From Cephalopachus bancanus (lineage: Eukaryota > Chordata > Mammalia > Primates > Tarsiidae), in contig JAPVLO010000523.1 of NCBI GenBank assembly GCA_027257055.1, positions 62,001 to 126,000 on the forward strand: a stretch of 64,000 bases of DNA. The letters run 5' to 3'. A model generated the notes under the pieces. It worked only from the letters and a program-made list of their open reading frames with translations. It was not told where the DNA came from and did not search any database. The translations under genes and the position numbers were made by a program. Of the stretch, positions 1-39,137 are shown piece after piece (within the stretch, counting starts at the first letter, position 1; the number at the start of each line of letters is the position of its first letter).

Positions 1-108
1 GTCTTGCTTTGTTGCCCAAGCTGGTCTCGAATTCCTGGGCTCAAGTGATCCTCCCATCTCAGCCTCTCAAAGTGCTGGGATTACAGATGTGAGCTACCAC
101 GCCCAGTC
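1..108 (-). repeat. Alu fragment cut by the window edge
   Basis: Reverse-strand Alu left-arm sequence (aaagtgctgggattacag). AluJ-like. Lies in a RAB11FIP3 intron. Confidence 0.9.
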
Positions 109-954
109 AGTTGGCTTTCTTAAAAACTGACCTCGAGAGCTAAATTCTGACCCCTGCAGGAGGCATCTCTGAGAGTCTCTGGAGGAGCAGCCACCCCACT
201 GGCATCTGGGCCCTCCTTGGCCTTGCTGGGAGAGGCTTGGGGTGTGTGATTCGGGAGGCATATGCTTGGGAAGGTCTCCATGGGGGCAGGTGCGATGTTT
301 GAGAAATTTTGGCTAGATATGAATCGCCGAATCTGGTCTTTGTTGTAATAATCATGCTTTTTAGAGTCTGCAGTGGGTCTCCCTAGAGCCCTTGGGTGTG
401 CCCTTGTACCTCTCAGACCACATGGGCCCTGTAAGTTGCGGTGCTTCGGGTTACTAGCAGCTACTCCTCAGAGCATCACAGGAATTTGCTATGGGTTTTG
501 TGCCCTGCTGTTGTGCCGTGCCCCACAGGCCCAGCCTCTAACAGACATCCTGGGCTGCCTGCTTTCCTGTCCACTCCAGCCTCCCTGCCTGACTTACCAC
601 AGACCTGACACAGGCTAGCCCTGTGCTGGGAGGGGTTCCTGGGCTGTGCCTTGCTCAGGGAGCAAGAGCTGCTTGGGTACGCTGAGTGCACCTGGAGCCG
701 GTGTCCCTTATGGTGGTTTCCTGGTTTTAGATTGTGAAGTATGTGCTTTTGAAGAATTACTTCCTTAGATTCTAGGGAAGATTGGGTTTTCCCTTGGAAA
801 TAAAAGTAGCATAATTGAACACCTGAGTAGGTACATTTCAACAGAGGCAGGTGCTTTACAAGCAGTGGGCAGGAATTTTCCACCCACAGTAACAAGTGAA
901 CCCTGCAGTTTTCATTCTCATGCTTTGTAAAGCACCTGCCTCTGTTGTTTCTCT
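109..954. other. RAB11FIP3 intron, no recognised element
   Basis: Unique-looking intronic DNA; short open frames here lack coding character and splice sites. The sequence aaagcacctgcctctgttg near 929 is the inverse of the one near 838-855, a small inverted repeat. Confidence 0.5.
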
Positions 955-1125
955 TGATTCCATGAGCTTGCTACCTTGTGAGATCAGTGTTCATAGCCCT
1001 TGTTTTACCAATGAGGCAGTAGAATCCCACGTGGTTGAGTCATGTGTCTGAGGTCCCACAGCTTTTCAGAAGTGGACCAAGGATAGAACTGGGGCTCTGG
1101 TCAGCCACACCAGGCTTCTCCTAGC
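955..1125 (+). repeat. MIR SINE remnant
   Basis: ttttaccaatgaggcagtag...gaggtcccacagctttt is recognisable as a diverged MIR core and 3' part (ttttacagatgaggaaactg...aaggtcacacagct). Confidence 0.6.
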
Positions 1126-1370
1126 TCAGCCTGGGCCCTTCAAGTCTCCCAATGAGGCTCGGGTGGGTACAGCTGGGGTCAGGTACCCTGGGTAGCTCTC
1201 GCAGTTTTGAGCACATCCCATCTACGATTTACAATCCCAGAACCAGAGTGCAAAGGCTGTCTTTTTTCTACAAGCTGCAGCATTTATGAGATCTTATTTG
1301 TTTGAAAATTGTTAACCTCAGAATCTTCTGAGCATGAAATTTTGGCTACTTTTGCTAACCTTCAATTTCT

Positions 1371-1570
1371 TTTTTTTTTTTTTGAGTCCGAGTCTTACTC
1401 TGTCACCCAGGCTGGAGTGCAGTAGCACACTCACAGCCACCATAGCTTCAGTCTGCTTGGCTCAGGCGATCTTTCCACTTCAGCCTTCCAAGTAGCTGGA
1501 ACCACAAGCGCATGATACCATACCTGGCTAATTTTTAAAATTATTGTAGAGATGAGGTCTCGCCAAGTTG
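1371..1570 (-). repeat. Truncated Alu, reverse
   Basis: Poly-T then gagtccgagtcttactctgt...; the right arm and linker are present, but the element stops in the left arm where it meets a forward Alu (gccaagttgcc|aggtatggc). Confidence 0.85.
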
Positions 1571-1880
1571 CCAGGTATGGCGGCTCACACTTATAATCCA
1601 AAAACTTTGGGTGGCCAAGGGAGGAGGATTTTTTTGAGCCCAGGAGTTTGGAGTTTGAGACCAGCCTGGGCAACATAGTGAGACATAGTCTCTATAAAAA
1701 AACAAAAAGTTAACTGGGCATGGTGGCGCACGTTTACAGTCCCAGCTACTGGGATGCTAAGGTGGAAGGATTGCCTGAGTCCAGAGGTTAAGGCTGCAGT
1801 GAGCTGTGAGCCATGCCACTGTACTCCAACATGGCTGCAGAGGGAGTCTCTGACTCAAAAAGATAACAATAATAATTAAT
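1571..1880 (+). repeat. Alu, forward
   Basis: Diverged dimeric Alu joined directly to the preceding reverse copy; tail aaaaagataacaataataat. Confidence 0.85.
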
Positions 1881-1889
1881 GGATTATTT

Positions 1890-2186
1890 GACTGGGTGCT
1901 GTGGCTCACGCTTGTAATCCCAGCACTTTGGGAAGTTGAGGCAGGAGGATTTCTTGAGCGCGGGAGTTCAGTACCAGCCTGGCAACACAGTGAGACCTTG
2001 TCTGTACAAAAAAAAAATTAGCTGAATGTAGTGACATGTACCTGTAGTGCCAGCTATTCCGGAGACTGAAGTGGAAGGATTATCTGAGTCCAGGAGGTCG
2101 AAACTGTGGTGAGCCGTGATCGTGTCACTGTACTCCAGTCTGGGTGATGGAGTGAGATTCTGACTCAAAAAAATAAAAATAAAAAC
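1890..2186 (+). repeat. Alu, forward
   Basis: Dimeric Alu from actgggtgctgtggctcacg to an A-rich tail with aaataaaaat units. Confidence 0.9.
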
Positions 2187-2320
2187 AGCTGGGTGTAGTG
2201 GTTCACGACTGTAATCCCAGCACTTTGGGAGGCTAAGATGGTAGGATCACTTGAGTCCAGGAATTTGAGACCAGCCCAGGCAAAAGTGAAACTCCATCTC
2301 CTCACAAAATAAAAACATTA
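2187..2320 (+). repeat. Alu left monomer, forward
   Basis: Single left arm ending in an A-rich linker, followed at once by a second left arm. Either a free left monomer or an Alu interrupted by the next insertion. Confidence 0.8.
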
Positions 2321-2618
2321 GCTGGTCATGGTGACTCACACCTGTGATCCCAGCACTCTGGAAGGCAGAGGCGAGAGGATTGTCTGAGCTCAGAATTTCA
2401 AGAACAACCTGGGCAGCTTGGCGAGAGCTTAGCTCTACAATAAATCAAAAATTAGCCAGGTGTGGTGGCACATGCCTATAGTTCCAGCTAATTGGAAGGC
2501 TGAGGCAGAAGGATTGCCTGAGCCCAGTAGATCCAGGCTTTGGTGGCCGTGAGTGTGTCACTGCACTCCAGCCTGGCCAACATTGAGAATCCAACTCAAA
2601 AAAAACCAAAAAACAAGA
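2321..2618 (+). repeat. Alu, forward
   Basis: Dimeric, linker ctctacaataaatcaaaaat typical of the window's dominant subfamily. Confidence 0.9.
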
Positions 2619-2751
2619 GTAAAAGCCAGGCTATGGCTGGTGGGAAAGTAGACATTTAACCAGTCAGCAAAACTCATTGGTTAAATAATTGAGTTAGACC
2701 TTGGATTTAAATTTCAAAGCAATATAGCCTGAACATACATAACAGCTATTG

Positions 2752-2945
2752 ATTAACTGAGCATGGGTACACTGATATGTAGTTCCAGCTACTTGGAAAG
2801 CTAAGGCAGAAAGATCACCTGAACCCAGAAAGTCGATGCTGCGGTAGCTGTGTTCGTGTGACTGCACTCCAGCCAGAGTGACACAGTGAAACTCTTGAGT
2901 CAAAAAAAACCCAAAAAAACAAATAAACAACAACAACAAAAAAAA
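2752..2945 (+). repeat. Alu right monomer, forward
   Basis: Right-arm sequence only (5'-truncated), with a long A-rich tail containing caaca units. Confidence 0.85.
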
Positions 2946-2987
2946 CGGCATTGGTGGTGATCTTTTTTATTTAAAAAGGTACTTTTT

Positions 2988-3137
2988 TTAGCCGCGCATG
3001 GTAGTGTGCGCCTGGAGTTCCAACTACTTGGAAGGCTTGAGCCCAGCAGGTCGAGGGTGTGGTGGCTGTGAGTGTGCCACTGCACTCCAGCTTGGGTAAC
3101 AGAGTGAGACTCCAACTCAAAAAAAAACCAAAAAACA
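2988..3137 (+). repeat. Alu right monomer, forward, internally deleted
   Basis: gccgcgcatggtagtgtgcgc...; lacks the short block that normally precedes gagcccagcaggtcgag. Confidence 0.8.
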
Positions 3138-3138
3138 T

Positions 3139-3399
3139 TCTGAGGCCAAGACAGGAGGGTCGCTTGAGGCCAGGAATTTGAGATCAGCCTAGGTGACATG
3201 GCAAGACCCCGTCTCTACAAAAAATAAAAAAATTAGCCAGTGATGGTGGCATGCATCTGTAGTCACAGCTATTCAGGAGGCTGTGGAAGAAAGATCTCCT
3301 GAGCCCAGGAGATTAAGGCTGTGGTGGACCATGATTGCGTCACTGCACCCCAGTGTGGGTGAGAGAGTGAGATGCCAACACCCCTCTCCCAAAAAAAGA
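3139..3399 (+). repeat. Alu, forward, 5'-truncated
   Basis: Begins inside the left arm (tctgaggccaagacagg) and ends in an A-run. It faces the reverse Alu at 3,405. Confidence 0.85.
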
Positions 3400-3404
3400 C
3401 ACTA

Positions 3405-3697
3405 TTTTTTTTTTTTTGAGTTGGAGTCTCACTCTGTCATCCAGACTGGAGTGCAGTGGCACACTCCTGGCCACCGCAGCCTCGACCTGCTGGGCTCCAG
3501 CGATCCTTCCGCCTCAGCCTTCCAAGTAGCTGGAACTACAGTCGTGCGCTACCACGCCCGGCTAGTTTTTGCTTTATTGTAGAGACGAGGTCTTGCTAAG
3601 TTGCCCAGGTAGGTCTTGAACCCACGGGCTCAGGCAATCCACTTGCCTCGGCCTCCCAGAGTGCTGGGATTACAGACTGAGCCACCGAGCCTGGCCT
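3405..3697 (-). repeat. Alu, reverse
   Basis: Poly-T, gagttggagtctcactctgt..., ends gccaccgagcctggcc. Carries the one-base-deleted GGCTCAG form (cagactgagccac). Confidence 0.93.
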
Positions 3698-3763
3698 ATC
3701 TAACTAACTTTAAAAATTACTGTAGCTAATTTTTTTCTGCTCTTAGATATATGCCTATATTTT

Positions 3764-4058
3764 GGCCGGGCTCGATGGCTCAGCCTGTAATCCCCAGCAC
3801 TTTAGGAAGCTGAGGCGAGTGGGTTGCCTGAGTCCACGAGTTCAAGACCCACCTGGGCAACCTGGCAGGATCTGTCTCTACAATAAATAAAAAATTAGCC
3901 AGGCGTGGTAGTGCACGCCTGTAGTTCCAGCTACTTGGATGCTGAGGTGGAAGGATTGCCGGAGCCCAGTAGGTTGAGGCTACAGTGGCTGGGAGCGTGC
4001 CACTGCACTCCAGTCTGGGTGACAGAGTGAGACTCCAACTCAAAAAAATATATATATA
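3764..4058 (+). repeat. Alu, forward
   Basis: ggccgggctcgatggctcag start, full dimer, tail runs into a short ATAT stretch. Confidence 0.93.
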
Positions 4059-4096
4059 TGTGTCTATTTTTAATTTTTAAAAGAACACTGAATTTT

Positions 4097-4388
4097 GGCC
4101 AGGCGTGGTGGCTCACGCCTGTCATCCCAGCACTTTGGGAGGCAGAGGTGAGAAAATTGCCTGAGCCCAGGGGTTCGAGACCAGCTTGGGAAGTTTGGTG
4201 AGACCTTGTCCCTATGATAAGTGAAAAAATTAACCAGGTGTGGTAGTGCATGCCTGTAGTTCCAGCTTCTTGGGAGGCTGAGGCTTCCGGAAGGATCATT
4301 TGAGCCCAGCAGATGGAGGCTGAGGTAGCCGTAACTGTGTCCCTGTACTCCAGCCTGGGCAACAGAGTGACACTCCATCTCAAAAAAA
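4097..4388 (+). repeat. Alu, forward
   Basis: ggccaggcgtggtggctcac start; older copy with CACGCC intact and linker ccctatgataagtg. Confidence 0.93.
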
Positions 4389-4421
4389 TTTTTTTTGGAT
4401 TGTTTTATTTAATTTTATTTT

Positions 4422-4699
4422 ATTTTTTGAGTTGGAGTCTCACTCTGTCGCCCAGACTGGAGTGCAGTAGCCACTCCTGGCCACCGCAGCCTTGACTCCG
4501 GCGATCCTTCTGCCTCAGCCTTCCAAGTAGCTAGAACTACAGGTGCGCTCTACCACGCCTGGCTAATTTTTTGATTTTTATTGTAGAGCTGAGGTCTCAC
4601 CAAGTTGCCCAGGTGGGTCTCGAACCCGCGGGCTCAGGCAATCCACTCACCTCAGCCTCCCAAAGCACGGGATTACAGGCTGAGCCACCAAGCCCGGCT
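4422..4699 (-). repeat. Alu, reverse
   Basis: Reverse Alu flanked by copies of ggattgttttatt (4,397 and 4,700), its target-site duplication. Confidence 0.93.
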
Positions 4700-4705
4700 G
4701 GATTG

Positions 4706-5023
4706 TTTTATTTATTTATTTATTTATTTTTATTTATTTATTTAGAGTTGGGCGTCTCACTCTGTCACCCAGACTGTAGTGCAATGGCCGCTCCCGGCCA
4801 CCGCAGCCTCGACCTGCTGGGCTCCAGCGATCCTTTCACCTCAGCCTTCCGAGTAGCTGGAACTGTAGGCATGCACTACCACGCCCAGCTAATTTTTTAC
4901 TTATTATAGAGATGAGGTCTCGTCAAGTTGCCCAGGAGGGTCTCGAACCGGCAGGCTCAGGCAATCCACTCACCTCGGCCTCCCAAAGTGCTGGGATTAC
5001 AGGCTGAGCCACCGAGCCCGGCC
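4706..5023 (-). repeat. Alu, reverse, with TTTA-repeat tail
   Basis: Tail expanded as (TTTA)n; flanked by ggattgtttta at 4,700 and ggattgttttat at 5,029, the same target sequence as the preceding Alu. Confidence 0.93.
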
Positions 5024-5194
5024 TTGCTGGATTGTTTTATTAGCTAATGTTTCTGCTTGGAGATGGCTGGGATTTCCCACATCACACCCTTTCCCTTCAC
5101 ACCGTCAACACCATGCCTGTACAGTGTGTCATGTGGAATCTGCAGTTCCCTTCCCAAATACTTGTCCACTGACTGTTGGTGTGCTCTCTCCTAG

Positions 5195-33196
<28,002 letters not shown>

Positions 33197-34620
33197 AGGC
33201 AGGAAGGCCCATCCTGGCTGTCTTCAGGACTCCACAAACCCTGGAGCAGCCCCGTCATTCCATGAGGAGCCCAAACCAGCAGTTCTCACAGCTGACAGAG
33301 CCCAGAGCATGCAGGGAGCCCTCATGCAGCTGGGCTGGGGCCAGTAATGTCAAGGGCTGCCGAAGGGGCAGGGGCATGGGGCAGAGGGAGTGGAGAAGGA
33401 AGGGAGAGAGGGAAGCCCCTGGGACTGGGGCCCACAGCGGGCGAGGGGCATGGCTGGCCTTCTGTCAGCACTGACCTTCCTGGGGGTCTGGGGCTTCCCA
33501 GTGCCATGTCAACCCAGCCATGGGTGCCCCTCCTGCTCAGCAGTGGTGGGCTCGAGAGCCTCTCTGTGCGGAGATGTGGAATTGTTTCTCAAATTAGGGT
33601 GAGCTCCTCTGTGGCCTCCTCGTGGCAAACCCTCTTCCTGCTGTCTGGCCCAACTGCAAAGAAAGGAAGAAAACATCTCACCGGGCATGCTATTGCCCAT
33701 GCTTGCTATACAAGCACTCTGGTGCCATGCCACCTGCGCCTGGCCGTCCCTGGATGGCAGACAGGCCCCTGGACTCTCATATCGAATGTGTTGGTGTGGG
33801 AAGGATAGGCAGGCGAGCCTGGTGTGTCCCCCATAGCTCTTCCTGAGCTGCTCAGGCCATTGCCCAACCAGATGTGGCCACCTCAGTCCAGCTTTGGGCC
33901 CAGGGGCCGTGTGGTCATTCTTGTGGCCCCACCCTTCCTGCAGTAACCCTTGGGGAATCTGACCCTCCTGGGGGGCCAGGCAAGAGCCCACTGAGACCCT
34001 TCACTCTGAAATCAGGACTTGTGATTCTGACTATGGAACTCTCCCTGGATGGGTGGCTGCCACCAGCTCCCCGACTCCCAGATGCAGGTGCTGCTCTCCA
34101 CAGGTGTGGCCTGACCTGCCTCCCAGAGTCCACACCCTTTCCATGCACTTCCCAGGCCAGAGTCCAAATGTATAGAGCCCATTTTCTTTTGGGTGTCTCA
34201 CTTAGAAATCGTGTTCTTCCTAGGGTGCGTTTTGCAGGAGGGTGAGGGCAGGGAAGCCTCTCCAAGGACTCCAGGAGCAGAGAGGGAGCCTTCCTGCCAT
34301 GCACCTGCATGTCCTGGCGCTTGTACTACCCGGGAGTAGCAGTGTCACCTCACAGGGGCTGTGATCCCATCACTGAGACTGGCCCCCCGCTGTGTGTGTG
34401 TGTGCCATCCTGCGTCCTCCACCCTCCCCGTGGCCCACCTTTTACACCAAGATGTGAGATGTCACTTCGTATTGTACATTTGGGGAAAGCCTTGGCTGTA
34501 AAAATCAGTGTAAACTTGGAGAAGAGATTTTTCTATCATGTAGAATAGGTATTTTTTATAGATTGAAGGTTGTTCAATTTTTTAATACTTTCAAGAGAGA
34601 AAACTGTGCATACACGAAAT

Positions 34621-34658
34621 ATATATATATATATATATATATGTGTATAATATATAAA
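34621..34658. repeat. TA dinucleotide repeat in the RAB11FIP3 3' UTR
   Basis: About 11 uninterrupted TA units followed by gtgtataatatataaata. Simple sequence, able to pair with itself in RNA. Confidence 0.9.
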
Positions 34659-34878
34659 TACTGGCGCCCTGCCTTTTTGTGCCCAGGTCCAGCCCTGGTG
34701 CCACAGGCCATGTCCTGTTCCCACTGATGCTCAGTGGTGCTGGAACTACATGTAGGAGCTGCCAGGAGACAGTGTGGAAAGCATTCATGGGTACCCACCT
34801 GCCACTGCTCCTGCGTTAACTCTGAGAAATGTCTCTTTCTGCCTGAATGTCAGGGGAGTAAGGTGGGGGGAGGCACAG

Positions 34879-34884
34879 ATTAAA
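34879..34884 (+). terminator. RAB11FIP3: Polyadenylation signal ATTAAA of RAB11FIP3
   Basis: ATTAAA, the commonest variant signal, in cacagattaaagcttta. It is followed within about 30 bases by the GT-rich segment gtcttgtgggtctggtctgg (34,934 onward), a possible downstream element. It is the best signal after the stop codon. Confidence 0.65.
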
Positions 34885-34905
34885 GCTTTACTGCATATGC
34901 AGAGG

Positions 34906-35817
34906 CCGGCTCCTTCCTCCAAGGGGCAGGGAAGTCTTGTGGGTCTGGTCTGGCCTCTTCCAAGCATCTAGGGCCATCGGTCATCTGAGCTCAGAATACA
35001 GGAGACCTCTGCTCTGTGGCTTGGTCAGGTCAAGATTGCACTGAGGCTCCAGGACTGCTCTTCCAGGCTGGGCCACCAGCGGAGTCAGCGGCTTTCTGGG
35101 TGGGGTCAGGATCCTAAAGCCCCACCACACAGCCCTCACATACCCATTATGGTAGGACACAGACCCAAGTGCAGCCCAAGAGGGCTGCTGTGAGTCAGCA
35201 CCGAGGGCAGTGGGGGTCTGAACATTGTATCCCTGGGTCACATCCCACGTTGGGAAAGAGCCACCAGCATATCATCTGAGACCAGGAAAAGGGCAGGGGC
35301 ATGTGGTGGTGGCGGAGGGTATCCCCTAGGAGGGTCATGCACAGAGCACCCAATAGTAAAAGCACAGGCCCAGGACAAGAATGGGCTCCAACAGTCATGG
35401 GAGGGCAGGGCCAGGCAGCCCAGAGTTCAGGCCCACTAGTCACGGGGACGCCACAAAGAAGGTTCTGAGTGGAAGTGACCACGTCTAATTAGAAAGGGGT
35501 TGTTAGCTACAAGTCCCCAAAACATGTGCTGTGAAAACCTGACCACCCAGCCCAGGTGCCCTGGAGCAGTGGACTGCAGTGGGTGTAGTCCTCACCCCCA
35601 CACCTGGCTGCCTGCCTGCCTGCCAGTCTTGCTCTCAGACACAAATGGGTAAGCCTGGCCCACTCAGCCCCAGTTGCTGCCCACAGACCTGTGACTGGAA
35701 GAGGACACGGCCTGGCCTGCTACAGCAGAGCTGGAAGCCTGTCCTGGGGTTGGGGGGCCATGCAGAAGGGCTCAAGGTCACTAGGGTCGGGCCTAGGAGT
35801 CCTGGATACCCATCCTT
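34906..35817. other. Intergenic DNA between RAB11FIP3 and CAPN15, no recognised element
   Basis: No gene or repeat recognised. Confidence 0.45.
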
Positions 35818-36003
35818 AAGCCTCAGTCTTTCAAGTAGCTGGAACTACAGGTGTGTACCATCACACCCAGCTAACTTTTCATTATAGAGACGAGGTCTTG
35901 CCAAGTTGCCCAGGCTGATCTCAAACCCCTGGGCTCAGGCAATCCTCTCACTTCTGCCTCCCAAAGTGCAGGGATTGCAGGCTTGAGCCACTGTGCCCAG
36001 CTC
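35818..36003 (-). repeat. Alu fragment, reverse
   Basis: cctcagtctttcaagtagct to ccactgtgcccagct; its 3' part (poly-T side) is missing. Confidence 0.88.
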
Positions 36004-37049
36004 CACTCTGCTGTTTTAAACATGCGAGGCCTGTCCAGAGTCCTATTGGCCCCACCAGGACGATGCTGAGGTCGCTGCATGGGCCTTCTGGGTCTCCAGC
36101 CCAAGGGAGTCTTAGTCCTGTTTGGATCGGGCCAGGGATGACACTTTCTTGTAAATGGGGAAGCATTCCCAGGGAAGGCTGCTGGAGAGCTCCCTGCAAG
36201 AGCAGGGCCGGAAGTGGCCAGTAGAGCAGGCTGATAGATGTTCCCCAAGGAGGCTGCACCCCCAGAAGGCCCAGGCATGTCTCTCCTGGATGGGGATGCT
36301 CCACCCCAACCATGCAGTGGCCTGGCCACAGGGCCTGCCACCCTCTCAAGGCGAACCCCATCTTAGTTGGCTGACACTGACGGAAGAGCACAAACACATC
36401 TCTGCCCACCAAATTAGGAGCGGCTCTGCCCCATGGGAAGAAGAGTTATGAAGTGGGTGCTGGCCCCTCAGGCCGCCTGTCTGCCCCTGCTCAAGGGCAA
36501 GCCCGTGAAGGTGTCCCTCCACACCCTTGTGGCCACGTGGACAGCACTCCCAGCCCCTCTGCCTGCTGGGAATCTGGAGAGGGAGGCCCAGAGAAGGGCA
36601 GGGGTTTCTCACCTACGAGGTGTGCTCTGTGCTCTTTGGGCCAGGCATATGTGGCTCACATGGCAGGTGATCACAGGGGTCCTTCCATAAAATCTGTGCA
36701 TGAGGCCAGGGTACATGAGTCGGCCCACCTGCAACCTCCATCCCTCCCACCCGCCTCCCGGGTGCACTTCCCATCTGACCCTCGCTTCACAGCTGTTTTG
36801 GGGTCTGTTTTGTTTGCTGCTGTGTCCCTAAATCCTAGAAAGCATCAAGCACTGAGTTGGCCAGAGTAAGACTTCCCAGGGATGCTTGAGAGACACCTCC
36901 TGCCTCTGCTTGGCTCTCCCCACCCTCTCCTCCTTTAGGTGGAATTCACACCTCTCTCCTTGGATGTTCTGAGCTGTCCTCGGGCCAGGTTCAGTCAATC
37001 ATCTGGATAATCCAGTCTCTTCCGTGTCGTCACTCAAAATTTATGCCTA
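36004..37049. other. Intergenic DNA, possible L2 fragment near 36,785-36,855
   Basis: ggtctgttttgtttgctgctgtgtccctaaatcctagaaagcatca resembles an old L2 end. The rest is unrecognised. Confidence 0.4.
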
Positions 37050-37338
37050 GGCCGGGTGCAGTGGCTCATGCCTGTAATTCCAACACTTTGGGCGGCCAAG
37101 GTTAGATGATTGCCTGAGCCCACAGATTCAAGACCAGCCTGGACAACTTAGCAAGACCTCATCTCTAAAATAAAAAAATTAGCCAGGTGTGGTGGCACGT
37201 GCCTGTAGTTACAGCTACTTGGAAGGTTGAGGCAGAAGGATTGCCTGAGCCCGGCAGGTAGAGGCTGCGATGGCTGAGAGCATGCCACTGCACTCCAGGC
37301 TGGACAACAGAGTGAGACCCAACTCAAAAAACAAAACT
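37050..37338 (+). repeat. Alu, forward
   Basis: Flanked by aaaatttatgcct / aaaactcatgcct. Last Alu before a 9-kb stretch with none. Confidence 0.94.
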
Positions 37339-37784
37339 CATGCCTTTGTGCCTGACTCTAGTGACAAAAAAGTTAAGATGATCGCAGGGGGACTTCACGG
37401 ATGCAGGAAAGATCCCTCCTCTCCCTGCCCATTCCCCCCAGCTCCCTCCTCAGGCGGTATATCCAAGATCATCTTGAAGGCTCCTCCTGAGCTCCCCTTC
37501 TGGTGAGTGGGATTTCTCCCCTGACAGGGCTTGGCCCCTCCCTGGGGAGGGCCAGGATGATCTGCCTCCTCTTCACCCCACACAGGGCCTGGCTCGGCAA
37601 TGTGCTGGCAGGTCCACAGGCTTCTCTGGTTGGGAGGTTGGAGGGTCATGAACCCCTTCCCAGCAGGGCCACTGGTCCTGGCCAGGAAGTCACACCATCC
37701 CTGACTCTCACAACCACCCAGACAGCACCCAGGGAAGGACTGGGGAAGGCCGAGAGCCTGCAGTCCCTGAGCCTTCACTGGGAG

Positions 37785-37895
37785 CCCTTGACTGTCCTGT
37801 CCTGTGGACATGGTGGGCAGTCACTCTTCATGCAGGTGAGGAAGCCCGAGAGGACAGCAGCTGAGGGCCTTGACCAAGTTGCAGAGAGGAAGGTC
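37785..37895 (+). repeat. Possible MIR remnant
   Basis: cttcatgcaggtgaggaagc ... gggccttgaccaagttgcag resembles the MIR core and tail, strongly diverged. Confidence 0.45.
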
Positions 37896-38226
37896 AGCTC
37901 TGCAGCCCTCAGTGCCCCCACTGGGCAGCCTGCTGGCCTAGAGGGGGTGCAGTTTCTGCCCTTGGGGTACCCTGGCAGACACATCCGGTTTCCCAGCCCA
38001 GCCCCGCAGAGGGGGCAACAGACCGGGGGAGGTATTCAAGGAAAAGGGGTGAAGTCTCTCGTCCAGAAGTCTCCCGGGACACATGCACATCTGCCACTCC
38101 AGCACTCAGGAAGCCAGCTTCTACCCAGACTGCGGCTAAAGATTGGATCCTCCACGCAGGGACAAGTGTCCTGCAGCACCTGGGCTTATGATAGGCGTGC
38201 TGGGCTCGCTGGCATTCCTGGATCAC

Positions 38227-38248
38227 GAATGTTCTCTAGAGAACATTC
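38227..38248. promoter_or_regulatory. Perfect 22-bp palindrome
   Basis: GAATGTTCTCT followed at once by its exact reverse complement AGAGAACATTC. Contains two GAAnnTTC units, as in heat-shock elements, and TGTTCT/AGAACA steroid-receptor half-sites in everted order. About 0.9 kb upstream of the CAPN15 CpG-island start region. Function unproven. Confidence 0.6.
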
Positions 38249-38988
38249 TGCGGGTCTTGCCACAATGGATGCAGTTTCCAGGAACAAACCTCCCACGCGT
38301 GGACTCTGCTCCATCTCGCCACAGAGTGGGCCACAAGCGAATGCTGGCTCTCAGCTGCCCAGTCTTGCCTCCGGTCCCCCTCCCCTGCACAGCCGGTGCC
38401 TTCTCCCCCCTCAACGCCGGAGTCTGGCGGCCCTGGCACCCACTCCTGCTGCCTGCGATAAACTTGACACCAAAACCCCTTCCTGAGCGCCGACCTGGGG
38501 GCACCTACCAACGCGCGGAGTAGCTGTGCGGGCAGTGACCTCAGGCCGGCGGGAGCAAACCCACGGGCAGGCTGCGCCTGAGCTCTCACGGGCGAACGGT
38601 ATGGCCCCAGAGGTCGCCAGACCACGCCGCTTTCTCCCCGCCAGGTCTGGGCAGGACGCTCTGTGGACAGCGTCGCACTTGACCCCAGCGTGGCCCGTCT
38701 AGCAGGCCCCTGTGCCACGGAAGTCGCGGACTTGAGGTGCGCGCAGGTGACACCGAGTGGCGAGGCTGAACCTCACAACTTGCACCATAGGGCTGCGAGG
38801 GGAAGCCGAAAAGCAAGATGCGAGATGGCGCAGACGGTTGGGGCGGCTCCGGGAAGAGCAAAGGGGTCCCCAGGGCCGTGGACGCGGCGAGGCCGGGGCG
38901 GAATCACTAGTACCGGATCAAGTCGGAGCCCCCGGGGTGCGGACGCGGCACCCGCGCAGGGAAAGACCCGCTCCGTGCTGCTCGCGAG

Positions 38989-39012
38989 GCCTTCTGGGAG
39001 CTGTAGTCTCAG
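38989..39012 (-). promoter_or_regulatory. ZNF143/SBS-type motif, reverse orientation
   Basis: ccttctgggagctgtagtct is the reverse complement of ACTACAGCTCCCAGAAGG, close to the known motif ACTACAATTCCCAGNNNGC. Confidence 0.6.
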
Positions 39013-39070
39013 CACCCACGTCCTCTACCGTCCCCCCTCCGTGAAAAACCCGCAGCCCAGCGCCGCCCGG

Positions 39071-39091
39071 GAACTACAACTCCCGGCCTGC
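39071..39091 (+). promoter_or_regulatory. ZNF143/SBS-type motif, forward orientation
   Basis: gaactacaactcccggcctg closely matches the ACTACAANTCCC core of the ZNF143 (STAF) promoter element. Confidence 0.65.
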
Positions 39092-39137
39092 ATCGCGCTG
39101 GGCTCTTCTCCGAGCTCCGCCCCGGCGGCACCGCGCG

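Larger units (their letters stand above)
33197..34905 (+). other. RAB11FIP3: RAB11FIP3 3' UTR
   Basis: Sequence from the stop codon to just after the ATTAAA signal at 34,879. About 1.7 kb, free of Alu elements, with a TA dinucleotide run near 34,621-34,642. The exact cleavage site is estimated at 15-25 bases past the signal. Confidence 0.8.

Noticed and set aside
37503..38486. 327-residue open frame in the intergenic region
   Set aside because: No recognisable domain, overlapping open frames on both strands, and a GC-rich composition that makes long frames likely; crosses a probable MIR.
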